From the NCBI RefSeq assembly GCF_014633365.1, contig NC_068338.1, positions 26,166,291 through 26,230,290 on the forward strand: a DNA stretch of 64,000 nt, read 5' to 3'. The translations under genes were made by a program, and so were the position numbers. The DNA is from Diospyros lotus. Taxonomy: Eukaryota; Streptophyta; Magnoliopsida; Ericales; Ebenaceae. This document shows positions 1 to 12,671 of this stretch, one piece after another (the stretch's first letter is position 1; every line of letters starts with the position of its first letter). A model generated the notes under the pieces. The model was not told the origin of the DNA and did no database searches. It saw nothing but the letters and a program-made list of their open reading frames with translations.

Positions 1-593
1 ATACAGAAAAAGTTAAAAATAATGTAATTAATAATAATGGCATTTTCTGAAATATGAGCTAAAATAAATTAATATATATTTTGTCACTCACAGAAGCAAC
101 AGTCTTCATGAAACTCCCTACAGATTAATTTAATATATATGTTGATGTTAATTTGGATGTCTTCAACACTTGTGGCCATTTCTCTGACCTCCAATTTGTG
201 TGTATTTTTGTTGCCCTAACCTCAAGGACACTACTTGTGTGGGCGTTAGGTTAATAATTATTGTCTATTGATGACTTCTGCACTGAAAAATATTTATGAA
301 GATGATTTATGGGCTGCAAATATTGTTGAGACTCAAAATTCTTATACCATTTTTTTTTCTTTTTAGGTAGTATTTTTTAAAATGAGTAAGGTAAAAGAGT
401 ATCGAGATAAGATTAGAATATTTTCTGAATCAAGATATATAATGATCAAAATAAGATTGTGAAGCATTTCAAAATTTATACCATATATTTTATTAATTTT
501 TTTAAAATTTAATGAGAATTATATATTTTTTATATGTGTATTAAATACATATGATAAACACCAAGATAAGGGTCTTTTTATTAAAATATCTCT

Positions 594-3185
594 TGTAAGC
601 ACCCCCGCCCGAATATCTCAACCACCCGGACTATCCGAATGGGAGCGCCTACGGAAGGGAAAAAGAATGGAACACATAAGACCAAAACCACCCTGGCATG
701 CATACACAAAAATAAGAACAACGGAAGTAAAACTAAACACATGCATGCACTACGGGTAGCCCGCTAGCACAACGATCACACGATAAATAAATAAACATAG
801 ATTCATGTGCCGACATACACGAGACTCGAGAAAAGACTTGGCACAATACAAAATAATAGAATAAACCCTACTCAGACATCAGAGTTGATAGGAATTGACG
901 GGACTGCCTGTACATCATACCGACTCTGCCGCTAAAAGATGACTCCCTTGCCATGGCCCACGCTGCCACTACTTGGAATGATGGAAAGCAAGATGAGTCG
1001 AAAGACTCAGCAAGCATAAGGAAATAAAGGCTGAAGGCTGTATAGATCCAATAAACTCTCCCCAGAATAAACCCCCAAGTACACACAAGCCGTGAGACGC
1101 TACAACACAATAGTATAACATAATAAAAGCACATACCGGTCCTTGGGGCCCACACAAGACACACGACACCCAATTCCCATACCAACCTGTCGCTGCTTTA
1201 AGAGGCAACATGTATTTCCAACAAACCTGCGCGCACTGTCCCGGGTCGGTACTCCAGTCACCCGTCCATGTCGGTACTCCCAACATCGAAGCCATAGGCT
1301 CCCTCGGAACGGTACTCCCGTCCAAGAACTATATACTACCAGTAGCCATGCAATGCACATAGAAATGCAATGGCGTAGTGAGCATCAACGTGATACATGG
1401 CGCCCATACATCCAGGCATCAGGCCATGCTCCGCCCACATAGTAAACCACACACAATGCATATGCCCGTGCTGGATGTAACCTAACCAAGCTAGAATGTC
1501 TGTGTCCAAGTATACTCAATAAATGAATATCCCAACATGCAACCCGTACCCATGTGCATATCAAATCATAAATAGTTATATAATGAATCTAAACGTGCAG
1601 TAAATCACGTATTGGCAGAGCTGGTCAGCAGTGCCCGGCATCGGTCAACGGCCAGTGACTAGGAGTGTCCACCCGACGGTCCACTTCAGGGCCGTACAAT
1701 AGTCTACCCCAACGTCACCAACAATCAACCCCTGTCCTACTGCTCGATAGCTCTAACCGAACCATAAATAAATTCGAGAAAAATAATAAATAAACCCGCA
1801 CGTCTAGGAACCTAATTCCCAGGCTAGTTCAGCATCATTCCCAAAAGGAGTGGGGGCGGTACAAACCCCCATAGGCTCACAACGAATAAAATTCTAGAAG
1901 TCTCGGATTTAATTTAAATTAAAATAAATGAATAATGATTCAATAATTAATGCTAGGTGCCGAATTAGAGTAAGGGAAAGGATAAAATACAGGAAATCAC
2001 GGGGTCTTTCACGGGAACTAAAGATCATGAGAAGAGGGTTAGGAGCTTGCCTTTACACGACCGTTTCTTGCATTACTTGCACTCTCGCTGCGAAGTAAAA
2101 TGTTTAATAGCAATTAATAAAACTCATAACTCGCATTAATTAAATCTAACCGTGTAATATAAATAATTTAACTGTCTAAAATCTCATGTAGGCGTACCAC
2201 AATTAAAATCCCAACGAGTTTCATATTTAATTTAAATTAAATCACACTAATAACATTCTCAATTATACAATTAATACGCGCCACCAAAACGAATTAAGAG
2301 AAGACGAGGGGTTCATAAAATGGAAAGAAATTATAAGAGTAGGTGAGAGCTTGTCTGTATCTAGTCGTTTACAACGTTTTCACACTTAAATGCCATCAAA
2401 ATAATACACGCTGTAAAATAGAATAACTCCCAAAATTAATAAAATTAGACCTAAAATAAAATTTCAACCATACAGAATAATTATTACATATTTATTTACT
2501 TACCTGATTAATTAAACCACGATTAAACGTAATTTAATCTTCAATTTTTTTCTCCAAAAATCGGCCCCGCGTGCTGCTTCTTCTTCCCTTTAATTCCTCT
2601 CCGCTTTCTGCCCGATTTGATCCAATTTCGTGCTGCAATTGCAGCTTAAAAATTAAGAGAAATGAGACCTCCAACGGCTGCCGCGTGGCAGCCCAGCTGG
2701 TGCCGCCGCCTTGCCCAAAACGACGTCGTTTTGGGCAAGGTTTGGCTGGAAAATTCCAGCCAAAATCCATCACTGCGCGCACACCGCGGGGGGCTCGAAC
2801 CCGTGACCTGCTGCTCCCTCGTGCGCGGGCGTGACCGCGCAATCTTGCTGCATTCTTCAACATATAAACACTAAATTAGATTTAAGGTTATCCCACAACG
2901 GTTCCGGAAATTACATTTAAACCCCCATACTTTCATAAGTTCTCATAAACACCCCATATCAAAATATCTCTTATACCCTCAGATTTCCAACAATTAATTT
3001 CCCACTTCCATAATACAAATAATTTAATAATTATCAACCAAATAATTTAATTAATTAAATTTAATTCCTTATTTTCCTCAAAACCACACAAGTAAATACT
3101 TCCACTTAAATTCTCAAATATGCATTAATGTCCTCAACACCGAATTAATATTCATTATTTATTTCTGAATTTTCAGGATATTACT
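594..3185. mobile_element. Solo long LTR (2.6 kb) with 5-bp target duplication
   Basis: Begins TGTAAGCACCC and ends ATATTACT. Target duplication TCTCT is perfect at 589-593 and 3186-3190. Copy B (around 45337-45345) has the uninterrupted site with one TCTCT. There is no coding region, primer site or polypurine tract, so it is read as a solo LTR or non-autonomous LTR unit, like 18094-21348, which also starts TGTAA. The final TTACT is probably a mutated TTACA. It contains a 32-bp palindrome (2709-2740) and a tRNA-like B-box region (about 2785-2870). Confidence 0.78.
2709..2764. repeat. Two adjacent palindromes in the solo LTR
   Basis: 2709-2740 is a perfect 32-bp palindrome (half-site CCTTGCCCAAAACGAC, centre GACGTC). 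It is followed at once by 2741-2764, with 11-bp arms TTTGGCTGGAA / TTCCAGCCAAA around AA. Confidence 0.9.
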
Positions 3186-3920
3186 TCTCTATTACTAAAT
3201 TCATTTAAAACTGTATATTAACATCAACAATAAATTTATAATTAAAATAATATTTTATGATTAATGTGAATTGTTAAAAAATAAAAATAAAAAATAGTAT
3301 TTTATTTTCTAAATCTATGTTCAAAAATAGATTCTAAAAAAACTCCGTAATTAAAAATAATTATTGGTAAAATTACAATAATCCCACATAGATAATTAAA
3401 ATTGTCAAAACATATTTTCATAATAGATAATAAAATATAAAATTGAATGAAATAATTTAAAAAATCCATGAAATGAATTTGTAGTAGATAATAAAATATA
3501 TATAGAGAGAGAGAAAAATTTAAAATTTTAAAATCAGTGAAAGGAATAATTTCATTTAAATTTTAAAAAAATCAAAATATATGGCAATTTAAAAATATAT
3601 TAAATGACATTAATTTTAAGAATTAAATAAATAAGTTCTTTTAAAACCAATCTCATTGTAAATTAAGAGTTAATAAATTTAAATTTTAAAAATATATTAA
3701 ATGACATTTATTATCCTATAAGGGACATATTAGTAATTTAGGTTTATTTGAAAAATATCAAATAAATTTATTTATAAAAAATAAAATAAGAAATCATGTG
3801 AGGATTTTTTTGAAGAAGATCAGATAAGTTTAACAAATGCGTTGGAAATGATAAATATTCTAAATGCTTTCTATATTTAACATTTTTTATTTTATATCTT
3901 AATTAACAAATATTAACTCA

Positions 3921-5063
3921 ATAAATGGAATGCACATCTCTTCTTATATTACAACTCCTTCTAATCCAGCCTTTGCATCTAAAGGCATTGGGTGACATGG
4001 GTCGATAGAAAAACTATGGTTGGTTGGTCAGTTGTTTATTAAATAGAAACAAAATATAACAAGTTAATGAAAACTGCAACCCCATTTAAGAATATTTGTG
4101 GCCCTAGGTGCGAATTACCTTGATGGTCCTTTAATTATAATATAAATAAATATTAAAAATTATTTAATTTTTACTTTACTTGCTTTTTGAGATACAAAAT
4201 TACTCATTAAATTTTTGTATTTGAGTTCAAAAAATAAATAATTTTCAATAATATAGGCAAGAGAAAAAAAATTTAAAAATGTAAGAGTTAAATAAGCAAA
4301 AAATGTGAAGAATCTACAATCAAGTCTTACAACTTAAAAAGTCATCGATCCACTTTTTTTTTTTTTTTCTTTAATGCCCAGATCAATGGAGATTTCTCAA
4401 ATAAAATTTTTGTCATCCCAAAAATCATCTTATCAAATTGTTCTCTTAAAATTATGTCACTTCTTGTCTTTTTTTATTTTTTTTCTAGCTATTACATTAC
4501 TAGTTTACATTTCACTATTTATTACATAATATTAAAAAATTATTAGTGAACTTGGAGAGTTGAGAGTCTTCTTGTCTAAATGACATCTAATTATTATTCA
4601 TTACTTAACATTGAAAAATAATTTATGGACGTAAGGAGTAGGGGTTGTTCCTCTAAATAAAATAACAAAATATGAATTCAAATAAAAATCAATATAAAAT
4701 AGAATTAATAATTTTACATTTCAAAAATAAAAAAATACATTTTAATTAATAAGTGATTTTGGGACCACTCCTTTTTGGGAGCCCTAGGCATAGCTCTTAG
4801 TGGTCTTTGCTATGAATCGTGGTTGGATACAAGTGACGGACGATGAGTATAGTTGATAAGTTAGAAAAAACAAACAAGGGAAAAGGCGAATTCCTTTTTT
4901 ATTTTTTCTAAGTATGAAATTAAATAGGGTTTCCACCAATACTTATTTTTAGTGAATTTATATTATAAATTTAAGAGAAATATTTTCCCGCATGATTGAG
5001 ATTTAGCATAATTTAGAGGGTATATTCCCTTCATCTATAAATCATATTCACTTCTATTAACTT
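3921..5063. other. Intergenic AT-rich spacer, copy A
   Basis: No gene seen. Aligned along its length with 46083-47266 of copy B; contains poly-T tracts and simple AT-rich sequence only. Confidence 0.6.
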
Positions 5064-5590
5064 AACAAAATATAAATTTATAATTCATCAAATTATAAAT
5101 TGTCACAGATTTTTAAATTATAACTTTAATTATAAAATTAGTGATATCAGTTATAGTTTAACAATTTAAAACTGTCTAATGAGATTTATTTTGAGTTTTA
5201 TATCTCAATAAACCACTAAATTGATCCTCTACTCCTAATATTTTTTTTATATATATAATTTAGATTTTGTATGCTATTCTTAAGAATAGATAGATAATCA
5301 ATGTCTTTTCGTTTAATTTTAAAATTTATCCTTTTATATTATAATACACAATAAGAAAGAGTATACGGAGAGAGAAATACATCAAACACAAATTAGCATT
5401 GGAAATTAAATGACCTGCCTTAGATGCCAGGTAACGAATGTCTGCACCGCTGCGCCTGCTTTAATTAGTTGATCGCATTCACCACTAAAACATGTTTGGG
5501 TAGAGATTCATCTCCCCTTCCCTTCATCTTCGCCCCAAGTTCAGCGGGTCCCTGCCGGACATTGGTTTTGACGACTTAACAGTGAAGGAG

Positions 5591-5707
5591 AAGGCTGCAA
5601 CCACAGAATTTTATGAAAGGGACACACAATTAATATATATTTATTTAATGGACATCAATGCTATGGGAGCCATGCACGTTCTCAACTTTGACAAGAGATG
5701 TGCCAAC
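5591..5707 (+). pseudogene. FAR exon 3/4 fragment inside a TIR element
   Basis: Plus-strand reading of 5591-5620 gives KAATTEFYER, matching the end of FAR exon 3 (AATTNFDER). After about 28 AT-rich bases, 5648-5707 reads MDINAMGAMHVLNFDKRCAN, matching the start of exon 4 ([18 protein letters not shown] in FAR-b). The order and spacing equal exon 3 end, shortened intron, exon 4. It is opposite in strand to the resident FAR genes and differs from FAR-b at many positions, so it is not a copy of the neighbour as it is now. It ends in a stop (TGA, 5707-5709). It lies in the interior of the element at 5064-11065. Copy B lacks this part. Confidence 0.72.
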
Positions 5708-7130
5708 TGAGTGCGATTTTGTTTGCTCTTTAATGGGTTATCATCACATTCACTATTTTTATAAAAATAAAAAATAACGAAATAATAATTAAATATTATT
5801 TTTATGTCGTTCCGTTATTTTTTATCTTCACAAAAGTAGTAAGGATGATGATCATCCTGTTAAAAGGTGAACAAAATCACACTCGTGCTAACAAAAGATG
5901 CTTACTCACGTGTCCACTATAGTAGTCAGATTTGTAAATACCCGCACAGCACATACTCAATATCGTGTTTAATTTCCTTTCGGATAACTACTGGTTTAAT
6001 TGGCTAATAAACAGGATGCTTAATTGTTAATGATTGAGCCTGCTTGTTATATATATATATATATATATATTGTTGGTTTGTTCATCAGCTTATGTATCCC
6101 GGGAAAAGGCTGGGCTTATTTTGGAAAAGCAATTGAGAATGGGAGAGACCCTGAATGGAGAGTGTTGTTTGGACATTGATGAGAGAAAAAACTAGTGGGG
6201 AAGAAAATAAACGAGCGTCGAGCTGACAAAGCTTCTGAAAAAGAAATTACAAAGCTTTTGACAAAGCATAGCAGTTGTTGACCGATGCTAAGGAGTTGTC
6301 GACTAGTTGTGAACGGTCACTCATTTTCTTTCGTCTGTCGATTGTGTTTTTACTGAGTGTGATTTTCTAAAACCATTGAAATAGTAATGCGGTCTATAAT
6401 TATAAAAATATACATGTATGTGTATTTATATTCGATGCGTAGTATTAATATATATATATATATATATATTAATAGCGCTTAGATGATCATGATCAATTTG
6501 TAAAGAGAGGAAGTAATATGGTAGTGAAAGGACGTGCATTGATGGTGGTGCCAGGAATAAGTGACCATGACAAATAAGAACCCCGACGTAAGAGGATGAT
6601 TGTTGGGATAACTATTGAGACGGGGCATTTTCTAAGATTGTCGTGCAATCCAGATAGTTTTAGTGAACGGTGAGATGGGGAGGTAAGTCATCTCTAAATT
6701 AGCACTATGATTTTTATGGGAGAGATGTGGAGATACATGCCTAGTGAAGAGACTCACTAGGAATGCTTAAAGGATTACCTTGTCCAAGTTGGGAAATCGC
6801 AAGATATATGCTAGTAATAGCAAATGTGAATTTTGGCGGAAGGAATAGTCTCTTTGTGGATCTTGCCTAGGGTTTGAGAGGTAGGGAAGTGATCACTATG
6901 TATGATCGTTGCAAATATAGGGTCTCTTAGACAATATGGCATTGATGTGGTTTATTAAAGAGGGATCTTGAGCATCGCTACTCCGTTGTCTTGAGTGACT
7001 TAAAAAAGGGGTCAAACTTATTGAGAAAGACCCTCGATAAGGGAGGTTTGGTTTTTAGAACTAGAATGTTAAATAGTAAGGGCTTTGGTATTGACCACAT
7101 CTGTGGATTTGAAAGACACTTGGTGTTATA

Positions 7131-10100
7131 CACTACAAGAAATTCGCCATTTAGTGACGGAATATTTCCGTCGCTAAAGTAAAAAATCCGTCGCTAAATA
7201 AATTTAGTGACGGATTGGCGACGGATTTTTTCTGTCATTGAAATACTCGTTGCTATTTTTTTTTTGCGACGGATCCGTCGCCAATTTAGCGACGGATCAG
7301 CGACGGAAAAAATTCCGTCTCTAAATAAATATTTTTTAAAAAAATAACGACGAAAATTTCCGTTGCTATTTTTAAAAAAAAAATTATTTAAAAAATAAAA
7401 AATTTATTTTAGCGACGGAATATTCCGTCGCTATTTTTTAATTTTTTTATAAATATATTTTTTTATTTTTAATATAAAATAAATAAATAAAAAAATATTT
7501 ATCGATTGAAATATTCCGTCGCTAAAGTATATAAAAAAATAAAAAAATAATAATTATTAAAAAATATATTAACAAATAAAATAATTTACTAAAATCCTAA
7601 TAAATATTTTTAATAATTTATTGAAAAAAATAAAACGTATTAACAAATAAAATAATACAACAAAAAAGAAAGAAGCATAAAAAATATATTACATGAGCAG
7701 CAAATAACATAATAAATAAATTTTTAATAAAATAACATAAAAATATATATAAAAAATAAAAAAATATTTTTAATAATTCACTAGAAAAACCACAGCAACA
7801 AACATTACAAATTTACAAAATTTAACATGGGCAGCAAAAAAGAAAGAAAGAAAAATAAAAAAAATTAAACCAAAAAAATGAGAAAACACCAAATTTACAA
7901 AATTTAACAAGAGGTGAGGGCGATGGCGAGCAGCGAGGGCGACAGAGTAGCAAGCGAGAGGCGAGGGCGAGCAGCAAGCGAGAGGCGAGGGCGAGCAGCA
8001 AGCGAGAGGCGAGGGCGAGCCACGAGCAGGAGCAGGGGCGAGGGCGAGACAGCGAGAGCGAGAGCGAGAGCGAGACCGCGAGGGCGACAGAGCGAGCAAG
8101 AGGCGAGACAGTGAGGGCAACAGAGCGATCGAGAGCGAGAGGCGAGAGCGAGGGCGAAACAGCGAGCGAGAGCGGGGGTGAGGGCGAGGCAGCGACCGAG
8201 ATGAGAGAGCGACGGCGAGAGGTGACGGCAAGCGAACCAGAGAGAGCCAGAGGATTAGAGATTTGGGGGGAGGGGGGGACTTTAGGGATTTTGGGGGGAT
8301 TTGGGGGGGAAAAGGTAGGGGGAGGGGGGGCGGGATTTGCCAGAGGCGGGAATTGAAATTATTTTTTTAATATTTAATAATTATACAAAAATAATATTAA
8401 TAATTATTTAATTAATAAAAATAATATAATTTAAATAAAATTTTATTATAATTATCTAAAATGTGATAATAAAATAATTTAAATTATTGTATTTCAAAAT
8501 AATATTTATTTAAAAATTTAATTATATTATAAATCTAATAATTATAATAAATTAATTTGATATATTGAATTATTTATTAATAGTTTGTAATCTTAAAAAA
8601 ATAAATTTTTTCTATAAATAAAAATTATATTAAACAAAATCTACATAATATTTATACTAATGGCAGAACTCATTTAATCAACACAATGAGTTCTAAATTG
8701 TTGAATTTCATCTATAACTTAGAAACAAAATTAGAGAGGACAAATGATAAAGAGATATATTTATTTTTTTATTAGTCAACATTAATGTTTTATACATAAT
8801 ACTTAAACTTCAAAAATAAAAATTAACCCATATAGTTTTTTTATAGTTTAACTATTAAGGGGGGAAAATCATTCCATAAATTCGTTCGAAAATCATCCCG
8901 AACTTATTTTGATACTTTCTTATCATGATCAGCATATGTCACTTCTCTAGTTGTTTATTATGAACGACTTAATTATACATTTAATTGTGTTATAATGTTT
9001 ATATATTAGATAGTAACATATGATACTGTTATCAAGTATAAGACACAATGTCATCCATATATTATGGTTTTTAAAATTTTTATTTTACCAAAAAATTCTC
9101 CTATTTATAGAGAGAAAAATACTAACAAGATAGCTCATAGACTTCTTTCTATATAATGTAATCCCTCAATATTGTTTTATTTTTATGATTTCTAAAATTT
9201 AAAATAAAGAAAATTTCAATAATATTATAGTTTTAAAACTTTTTATTTATTTTTCAAATATAGTGTTTGTTTATATTTTGTACACATTTAATAAATATTA
9301 CAAATAATTAATTATTATACATTTAATATTTTTTATTTTATGCACATGAAATATATTAATTGATGAGTTAGAATTTAGCAATATTATGATTTTTAATATT
9401 AATATATTTATTTCAATTTTATAAATTAATTTTTTTATATTCATCTCATGGTTAAATGTATATTTAATTTTTTATATATTTAAATATTTATATATTTAAA
9501 TATTCATTTCAAATTTAAATATTTATAAATTAACTGAATAAAAAACATAAAAAAATTAATTTTAGCGACGGATTAAATTTTTCGTCGCTAAATCAGCGAC
9601 GGAATCGGATAATCCATCGCTAACTTTATTTTTTAATTTAAATTAATTTTAAATTTTAAATTTTTATTTTAACGTTTAATATTAAAATTAATTTTTTATT
9701 TTAAAATTTTGCGACGGAATTTTTTTCCGTCGCTAAAATTAAAAATTTAATTTTTATTTTTTTATTATTATTAAAATTTAGCGACAAAAATAATTTTTCA
9801 TTGCTAATTATAGCGATGGATTACTGTTTCCGTTGCTAAAAAATTATTTTTTTATTTTTTTGCGACGGAATTGTTTTCTGTCGCTAAAATTAAAATTTTT
9901 ATTTTTACTTTTTTTATTATTATTAAAATTTAGTGACGGAAATAATTTTTCGTCGCTAATTATAGCGATGGATTACTGTTTCCGTTGCTAAAAAATTATT
10001 TTTTTATTTTTTTGCGACTGAATTTGTTTTCGTCGCTAAAATTAAAATTTTTATTTTTACTTTTTTTATTATTATTAAAATTTAGCGATGGAAATAATTT

Positions 10101-10297
10101 TCCGTCGCTAATTATAGCGATGGATTACTGTTTCTGTCGCTAAAAAATTATTTTTTTATTTTTTTTGCGACGGAATTATTTTTCGTTGCTAAAATCCGTT
10201 GCTAATTTAAAAAAAAAAAAATTTCGTATTCCGTCGCTGTTCCGTCGCAAAATAGCGAAGGAAATGTCCGTCGCTAAATCCCGAATTTCTTGTAGTG
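7131..10297. mobile_element. Non-autonomous CACTA transposon (3.17 kb)
   Basis: Ends are CACTACAAGAAATTCG and its inverse CGAATTTCTTGTAGTG. The 3-bp target duplication ATA is at 7128-7130 and 10298-10300; the empty site with one ATA is near 48196-48200 in copy B. Subterminal zones (7142-7530 and 9560-10280) are packed with TTTAGCGACGGA-type motifs in both orientations, as expected for CACTA transposase-binding arrays. The middle is AT-rich apart from a GC-rich GCGAG-repeat block (7905-8340). No transposase is present. Confidence 0.92.
7905..8340. repeat. GC-rich GCGAG minisatellite inside the CACTA element
   Basis: Purine-rich on the plus strand, dominated by GCGAG/GCGAGGG words. It includes about three tandem 24-bp units with core AGCAAGCGAGAGGCGAGGGC at 7949-8020. 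Its open reading frames (rich in R/E/S) are by-products of the repeat. Confidence 0.8.
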
Positions 10298-11114
10298 ATA
10301 CCTTGAGGTCTATGTAGAAGTTCAACATTGTATCTCATCCGTGGTGGTCAAGCGGATAGTGAGGATTATTCGGACATAGGGGGATATGCTGGGAGTGTGC
10401 GTAAGGAAGTTCCATGGCTGTTGAAATGATTAAATATAGTTGGTGAAAGTTACCTACAATATTAGTTATCACTCCAGCATTGGGTAAGTCGCCTTATGAG
10501 GCATTTGTTTTTATAGTAAGCCAGGTAGATCGCCAATATGTTGACAGGAAAGTTGGATATCGGGCATTATTGGGACTCGAAGCTATTGAGAAAACATCAG
10601 GAAAAAAAAAAAAGATTAGAATACCTCTCATGTTGACACAGATTCTCAAAGAGATGAAGCTTGGGTCGCATAGAAACCACCGGAGGCTGGCTTGACGATG
10701 CCTTCTTGTAGTCTTCAAATTTTAAAAATCAATTTGTGTTTGATGTATATATTTCTCCCTGCATATATTCTGTTTTATTGTGTATTATAATATAAAAGAA
10801 TAAATTTTAAAATTAAGTGAAAAGACATCAATTATCTATCTATTCTTAAGAATAGCATAAAAAATCTAAATTATAAAAAAAAAATTTATTAGGAGTAGGG
10901 GATCAATTTAGTGGTTTGTTGAGACATACAAATAAAAAAAAAATCTCATTAGACAGTTTTAAATTGTTAAACTATAGCTAATCAATAATTTTATAAAGTT
11001 ATAATTTAAAAATATATATGTGACAATTTATAATTTGAAGAATTTAAACGTTTGATGTTTTGTTTGTCACTTGCAGATGTATTCTATTCCATCTACCGAT
11101 GGCTAGTCCTTTTA

Positions 11115-11905
11115 GGGGGCGTTTGTTAAAATGAGCAAGAAAGGTGGTATCAAGATAAAATTGGAATGCTTTCCAGACCAAGATATGGAATGATCAAGAA
11201 AAGGTCGGGAAGCATTCCAAGATTTCTATCAGACTGTTTGTTAAATTTTTTAGAATCCACTGGTAATTGTATTTTTTCTTTCCATGTGTTTGTTAATACA
11301 TATGATAAACACTAAGATAAGGATTTTTTTACCAAAATATCCTTATTATCAAATTTATGATTAAAATAGTATTTTATGATTAATATGAATTGTCAAAAAA
11401 ATTAAGATTAAAATTAAAAATAATATTTTATTTTCCAAATTCATGTTAAAAAATAAATTTAAAAAGAGTTGAAAAGAGTTAAATAAAATATATATAGAGA
11501 GAGAAATTTAAATTTTAAAAATCAATGAAATGAATAATGTCATTTAAATTTTAAAAATTTTCAAAACATATAATAATTTAAAAATATATTAAAAAAATAT
11601 TAATTATAAGAGTTAAATAAATAAGATTTTTTAATAAATTTAAATCTTTAAAATGCACTAAATGACATTAATTATCTTACAAGGGGCAGATAAGTAATTT
11701 AGCCTTATCTTGAAAGAGCTAGATAAATTTATCCGAGGGAGGAGGTCAGATAAATTTATCTTGAAAGGGGAAGATAAAAGGTTACGTGAGGCCTTTTCCG
11801 GAAATGGTCAGATAAGGTTAACAAACACGTTGAAAAGACCAAACATCCGGAATGCTTCCCATATCTAACATTTTCTCCCTCTTATCTTGGTTAACAAACA
11901 CCCCC
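11115..11905. mobile_element. PIF/Harbinger-type MITE (791 bp)
   Basis: Terminal inverted repeats GGGGGCGTTTGTTAA / TTAACAAACACCCCC. TTA target duplication at 11112-11114 and 11906-11908. Copy B has the empty site CTTTTAACGAATT near 48995-49008. Non-coding. The interior is homologous to the older elements at 366-3917 and 45115-46079. Confidence 0.88.
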
Positions 11906-11908
11906 TTA

Positions 11909-12662
11909 ACGAATTAAAAAGCTTCTAGTTGTGGTGATTAACTATATACCTCTTTAATGACTACTGAAAACAGTTGAGTTTATCGACAAAAGCTGAAGAG
12001 ATAGCGAAGTGACTCTTTACATTTTTGTTAATTAAAATCCTAATTAAACATGAAGCTAAGCATGAGTAATTAAGGATTACAACCACCTCACTTGTATTCA
12101 ATTTCATTAAGAATTATCACTACTTATAAATGATCATAATAATCATATAATAACATTTTATAAAACTTAAAAATTGTTAAATATAACAAATTAACTTATA
12201 TTGTTATAAAAATTACATTGTTATAATTTAAAAAGTTATAACTTTTATAACAATATAATGTATATTGTTATAAAATTATTTTTCATTATTTTAACATTTA
12301 ATTGAAACTTGACATTAAAATTGTCTAAATAATCATATGAATACTATTTGTGTACTCTTATTTGTTGTTTACGACAATTTTTATTAATTTATAAATTTTA
12401 AAGTAGTAAACTTATTAAATTAGACATAAAAAAATTAAAGTCAAAATAACAATACAACAAATTGTAATTTTTTTATTTTAAAAATACATTTAGATTGTGC
12501 CCAATAAGCCAGGTTGTTGGGCTATAGTAGGCCAACAAGCATGAGGCGAGCCAAGCTGAGTTTAGTTAATTACGAGCTAGGCCAGGCAAGCTTACAAGCC
12601 CCTAGACGGTTTGACATCATTAATTAAAAACACATATTAAATAATTTAGAGGCATATAATAT
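11909..12662. other. Intergenic AT-rich spacer between elements
   Basis: No gene seen. Matches 49003-49763 of copy B. Includes a short inverted repeat of TTGTTATAA-type words around 12185-12275. Confidence 0.5.
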
Positions 12663-12671
12663 TATATTTAA

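Larger units (their letters stand above)
366..3917. mobile_element. Old PIF/Harbinger-like MITE, copy A, split by a solo LTR
   Basis: Non-coding element related to the younger one at 11115-11905. It shares the start TTGTTAAAATGAG(C/T)AAG, the internal stretch around ATACATATGATAAACAC and the end TTAACAAA. Its better-kept partner in copy B is 45115-46079. Ends are degenerate, and a 3-bp target site (TTA left, TCA right) flanks it. Bases 594-3190 are a later insertion. Confidence 0.6.
5064..11065. mobile_element. Long-TIR DNA transposon (MULE-like), copy A, carrying a FAR fragment
   Basis: 5064-5394 and 10731-11065 are inverted repeats of about 330 bp, with core strings such as CTATTCTTAAGAATAG and CTCCTACTCCTAAT shared in opposite orientation. 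The interior, minus the CACTA at 7131-10297, is about 2.2 kb. It holds the FAR fragment (5591-5707), an (AT)n tract (6049-6070) and sequence of unknown origin (6530-7130, 10298-10700). Copy B (47267-48950) has both repeats but has lost 5370-6560, including part of the left repeat. No transposase is seen. The exact outer ends and target duplication could not be fixed, so the superfamily is a guess from repeat length and gene-fragment content. Confidence 0.65.

Noticed and set aside
2785..2870. tRNA gene on the minus strand
   Set aside because: Only a B-box-like core and loose A-box similarity; no cloverleaf could be drawn.
5370..6560. Insertion of 1.2 kb in copy A
   Set aside because: The left TIR continues to 5394 in copy A and matches the inner part of the right TIR in both copies, so this is a deletion in copy B, not an insertion in A.
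7770..8356. Several long frames rich in Arg, Ser and Glu on both strands
   Set aside because: They are products of the GCGAG minisatellite, open in many frames because the repeat contains no stop word.
10480..10695. 71-codon frame with a similar frame in copy B (48348-48590)
   Set aside because: Start and end match, but the middle is in a different frame in B because of two compensating indels. It has no known domain and lies in transposon interior. Chance retention is more likely than a gene.
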